Positions 61,633-64,000 of a stretch of 64,000 nt of DNA are shown piece by piece. The notes beneath the pieces were generated by a model. The model saw only the letters and a list, made by a program, of their open reading frames with translations, had not been told where the DNA came from and ran no database searches. This stretch comes from IMCC2047 sp041395865 (GTDB lineage: Bacteria > Pseudomonadota > Gammaproteobacteria > Pseudomonadales > IMCC2047). Both the position numbers and the translations under genes were made by a program. The stretch lies in contig JAWKZQ010000001.1 of NCBI GenBank assembly GCA_041395865.1, positions 248,001 to 312,000 on the forward strand, given 5' to 3'. Each line of letters opens with the position of its first letter. Positions within the stretch are counted from its first letter, which is position 1.

Positions 61633-63081
61633 TTAACGTCGCCAGAACATGGGAGAGAAAATGACGATGAAGGTGAAAACCTCCAGGCGCCCGAGGAGCA
61701 TGGAGAGGCTCAGCACGCACTTGGCAGGATCGTTAAGCGTACTGAAGTTGGCGGAGACTTCACCCAGGCCGGGGCCCAGGTTATTAAGGGTGGCGCCAAC
61801 GGCCGACCAGGCTGTTACCTGGTCGATACCCGTGGCAAGCAGGGCGATCAGCATAAAGACAAAAGCCAGCAAGTAGACGGAGAAAAACCCCCAGATCGCG
61901 CCAACAACCTTATCGGGGACGGCCTGTTGACCAAATTTAATGGTGAAAACCCCGTTGGGGTGAATCAGACGCTTAACTTCTCGAATACCCTGTTTGGAAA
62001 GCAGAAGTATGCGAATCACCTTCATGCCGCCACCGGTGGAGCCGGCGCAGCCGCCGACAAAGGCAGAAAGGAACAGGAGGAAGGGCAGCATATTTGGCCA
62101 GTGGGCAAAATCGGCGGTAGCAAAACCGGTGGTTGTGGCGATTGAAACCACTTCGAAGAGGGCGGCGCGAAGTGCAGCCAAGGGTTGGTAGCTATCGGTA
62201 GCAATCAGGACTGCGCAGGTCACGGCGCTGACTACGATCAGCAGGTAGATATAAAAACGGAACTCGGGGTCGGCAAGGTAATGACGAACGCCCCGACTTT
62301 GCCAGGCGACAAAGTGGAGTCCGAAGTTGGCGCCGGAGAGGACCATGAAAAAGATGCCGATGCCCTCGATCAGCGCACTGTCGAAATAAGCGAAGCTGGC
62401 GTCGTGGGTGGAAAAGCCGCCAATGGCAACTGTCGAGAAGCTGTGTGACAGGGCATCGAAAAAGGTCATGCCGGCAGCCCAGTAGGCGAGCATGCAGAGA
62501 ACCGTCAGGCTGGCATAAATATACCAGAGCGCTTTGGCGGTTTCGGTAATGCGGGGCGTTAACTTGGTATCCTTTACCGGTCCGGGTGTCTCCGCGCGAT
62601 AAAGCTGCATGCCCCCGATGCCCAGCATCGGTAGAATTGCCACGGCTAAAACGATAATACCCATGCCGCCCATCCATTGCAGCTGCTGGCGATAATAGAG
62701 GATCGATTTAGGTAACAGATCCAAGCCGGTGATAACGGTTGCGCCGGTGGTGGTGAGCCCGGATACGGACTCGAAAATTGCGTCCACGGCGCTCAGTTTC
62801 AGGTCGTCACTCAGGTAGAAAGGTAGGGCACCGAACAGGCTCAGTACCGTCCAGAAGAGCGCAACAATAATAAAACCATCGCGGGTGCGTAATTCGTGCC
62901 GGACGTGGCGGACCGGCGCCCAGAGCGTAAAACCGGTCAGCAGCGTAATGGTCAGCGCCGACAGGAAGGCCATGGTGGCTGTTTCGCTCAGTCCCCAGGA
63001 AATAACCAGGGGGATTGCCATGGTCAGGCTGAAGATCATCAGCAGGATGCCAACAATTCGCAAAATGACGGTAAAATGCAT
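61633..63081 (-). CDS. trkH: Trk potassium uptake system membrane subunit TrkH
   Basis: The potassium channel-like subunit. The 482 residues have four pore repeats with selectivity-filter sequences TTTGATV, TVAIGGFSTHD, IATTTGFATADF and the last near TLNNLGPGL, plus GCAGSTGGGMKVIRILLL, which lines the intramembrane loop. It lies 39 bases after trkA on the same strand. Trk systems take up potassium under control of the NAD/ATP-binding TrkA ring. Confidence 0.95.
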   Translation of the reverse strand: MHFTVILRIVGILLMIFSLTMAIPLVISWGLSETATMAFLSALTITLLTGFTLWAPVRHVRHELRTRDGFIIVALFWTVLSLFGALPFYLSDDLKLSAVDAIFESVSGLTTTGATVITGLDLLPKSILYYRQQLQWMGGMGIIVLAVAILPMLGIGGMQLYRAETPGPVKDTKLTPRITETAKALWYIYASLTVLCMLAYWAAGMTFFDALSHSFSTVAIGGFSTHDASFAYFDSALIEGIGIFFMVLSGANFGLHFVAWQSRGVRHYLADPEFRFYIYLLIVVSAVTCAVLIATDSYQPLAALRAALFEVVSIATTTGFATADFAHWPNMLPFLLFLSAFVGGCAGSTGGGMKVIRILLLSKQGIREVKRLIHPNGVFTIKFGQQAVPDKVVGAIWGFFSVYLLAFVFMLIALLATGIDQVTAWSAVGATLNNLGPGLGEVSANFSTLNDPAKCVLSLSMLLGRLEVFTFIVIFSPMFWRR

Positions 63082-63120
63082 GAATGTGCGTTCTTTTTTA
63101 TTAAATGTTGGCTATTTTAT

Positions 63121-64000
63121 CTAGAAAAAGCCTAGACCTACCTGGAACAGGCGTTCCACCTCCGGCACCATTTTTTTGTCCGGCAAAAATAAAATAATGT
63201 GATCCATGCTTTCGATCACCACATCATGGTGAGCAATGATCACCTGGCTGTCGCGAACCAGTGCGCCAATGGTGGTACCTTTGGGTAAAGGTATATCTTC
63301 CAACGCCTTGCCAATCACCCGGGATGATCGTTCGTCACCGCGGGCGACAACCTCGATTGCTTCGGCAGCACCGTGGCGAAGCGAGTGAACATTGACGATA
63401 TCGCCCTGCCTTACATGGCGAAGCAGGCGGCTGACGGTAATTTGCTGGGGGGAAAAGGCGATGTCGATGTCGCCACCCTGCATCAGGTTGACGTAGGCCG
63501 GGTTATTAATCAGCGTCATAACCTTGGCCGCTCCGAGCCTTTTGGCCATTAACGAGGCCATAATATTGACTTCATCATTGTTGGTGAGGGCACAGAACAT
63601 ATCGACATTTTGGATGTTTTCGTCCAGCAGCAGCTCATCATCGGAGGCATCGCCCTGCAGTACGATGGTTTTATCCAGCGTAATGGATAGTTGTTCGCAG
63701 CGTTTTGCATCGCGCTCCAGGAGCTTGATCTGGTAATCGTTTTCCAGCACGCTGGCAAGTCGTTCGCCAATATTGCCGCCGCCGACAATCATGATGGATT
63801 TGTAGTGTTTTTCCAGTTGGCGAAGTTCGCGGATAACCTTGCGAATATCTCCTTTGGCTGCGATCAGGAATACCTCGTCATCGGCCTCAATCACGGTATG
63901 ACCTTCCGGGATAATGGACCTGTTGCGTCGATAGATGGCGGCAACGCGCGTATCCACCGAGGGAATGTGCTGACGCAGGGTGGAAATTGCCTGGCCAACC
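63121..64000 (-). CDS. trkA: Trk potassium uptake regulatory subunit TrkA, partial
   Basis: The gene enters from the right edge, so its N-terminal part is missing; about 292 codons are visible against some 457 in complete TrkA. It shows the end of the first regulatory (RCK_C) domain (VAAIYRRNRSIIPEGHTVIEADDEVFLIA), the second Rossmann fold with IMIVGGGNIGERLASVLE and a LLERD nucleotide-binding strand, and the C-terminal RCK_C domain. It controls TrkH, whose gene follows at once. Confidence 0.93.
   Translation of the reverse strand, partial: VGQAISTLRQHIPSVDTRVAAIYRRNRSIIPEGHTVIEADDEVFLIAAKGDIRKVIRELRQLEKHYKSIMIVGGGNIGERLASVLENDYQIKLLERDAKRCEQLSITLDKTIVLQGDASDDELLLDENIQNVDMFCALTNNDEVNIMASLMAKRLGAAKVMTLINNPAYVNLMQGGDIDIAFSPQQITVSRLLRHVRQGDIVNVHSLRHGAAEAIEVVARGDERSSRVIGKALEDIPLPKGTTIGALVRDSQVIIAHHDVVIESMDHIILFLPDKKMVPEVERLFQVGLGFF

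Overview
The window is a gammaproteobacterial chromosome segment spanning the replication origin. The gene order glmS-glmU-atpCDGAHFEBI-parB-parA-rsmG-mnmG // oriC // mnmE-yidC-yidD-rnpA-rpmH // dnaA-dnaN-recF-gyrB ... gmhB-glyS-glyQ ... trkH-trkA is the arrangement known from Pseudomonas-like and Cellvibrio-like bacteria. The mix of TRAP, TonB and RND transport genes and moderate GC would fit a free-living marine or soil gammaproteobacterium, perhaps Cellvibrionales. The genus is an inference and no database search was possible.

Layout. 1-2.2 kb (minus): a PQQ-type sugar dehydrogenase cut by the window edge, a HAD phosphatase and an O6-alkylguanine methyltransferase. 2.3-4.3 kb (plus): TRAP permease pair dctQM. 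4.4-5.0 kb: an rnk gene with a one-base frameshift. 5.0-13 kb (minus): DUF937 protein, HerA/YjgR-like ATPase, DUF4332 protein, formate-THF ligase, an unlinked TRAP binding protein and uvrD. 13-16 kb (minus): cysC-HAL2/cysQ-sat, a module for making PAPS and recycling PAP. 16-23.3 kb: an iron-complex uptake locus (TonB receptor, binding protein, DUF2218 protein, FecCD-type permease, ATPase) divergent from an AraC regulator and a sulfotransferase, with a strong Fur box in the divergent promoter. 23.5-31.5 kb: a MexEF-OprN-like RND pump divergent from a MarR regulator, then LysE and EamA exporters. 31.5-46.5 kb (minus): glmS, glmU, the complete F1Fo ATP synthase, parAB, rsmG and mnmG. 46.5-47.0 kb: the probable oriC, with five DnaA boxes. 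47-51 kb (minus): mnmE, yidC, yidD, rnpA, rpmH. 51.4-57.7 kb (plus): dnaA, dnaN, recF, gyrB. 57.9-64 kb (minus): glyQ-glyS-gmhB and trkA-trkH, with trkA cut by the right edge.

The origin region holds a full parABS system: ParA and ParB on the left and two parS palindromes buried in the recF coding sequence on the right. Sequence-level surprises are a cluster of at least five small indels that breaks gyrB in mid-gene, a single-base frameshift in rnk, a perfect REP-like palindrome between atpG and atpD, and two tandem terminators between dnaN and recF. No tRNA, rRNA, insertion sequence, prophage or CRISPR array was recognised. I found no convincing wholly new system. The least explained parts are the DUF2218/sulfotransferase iron locus and the DUF937-HerA-DUF4332 neighbourhood.
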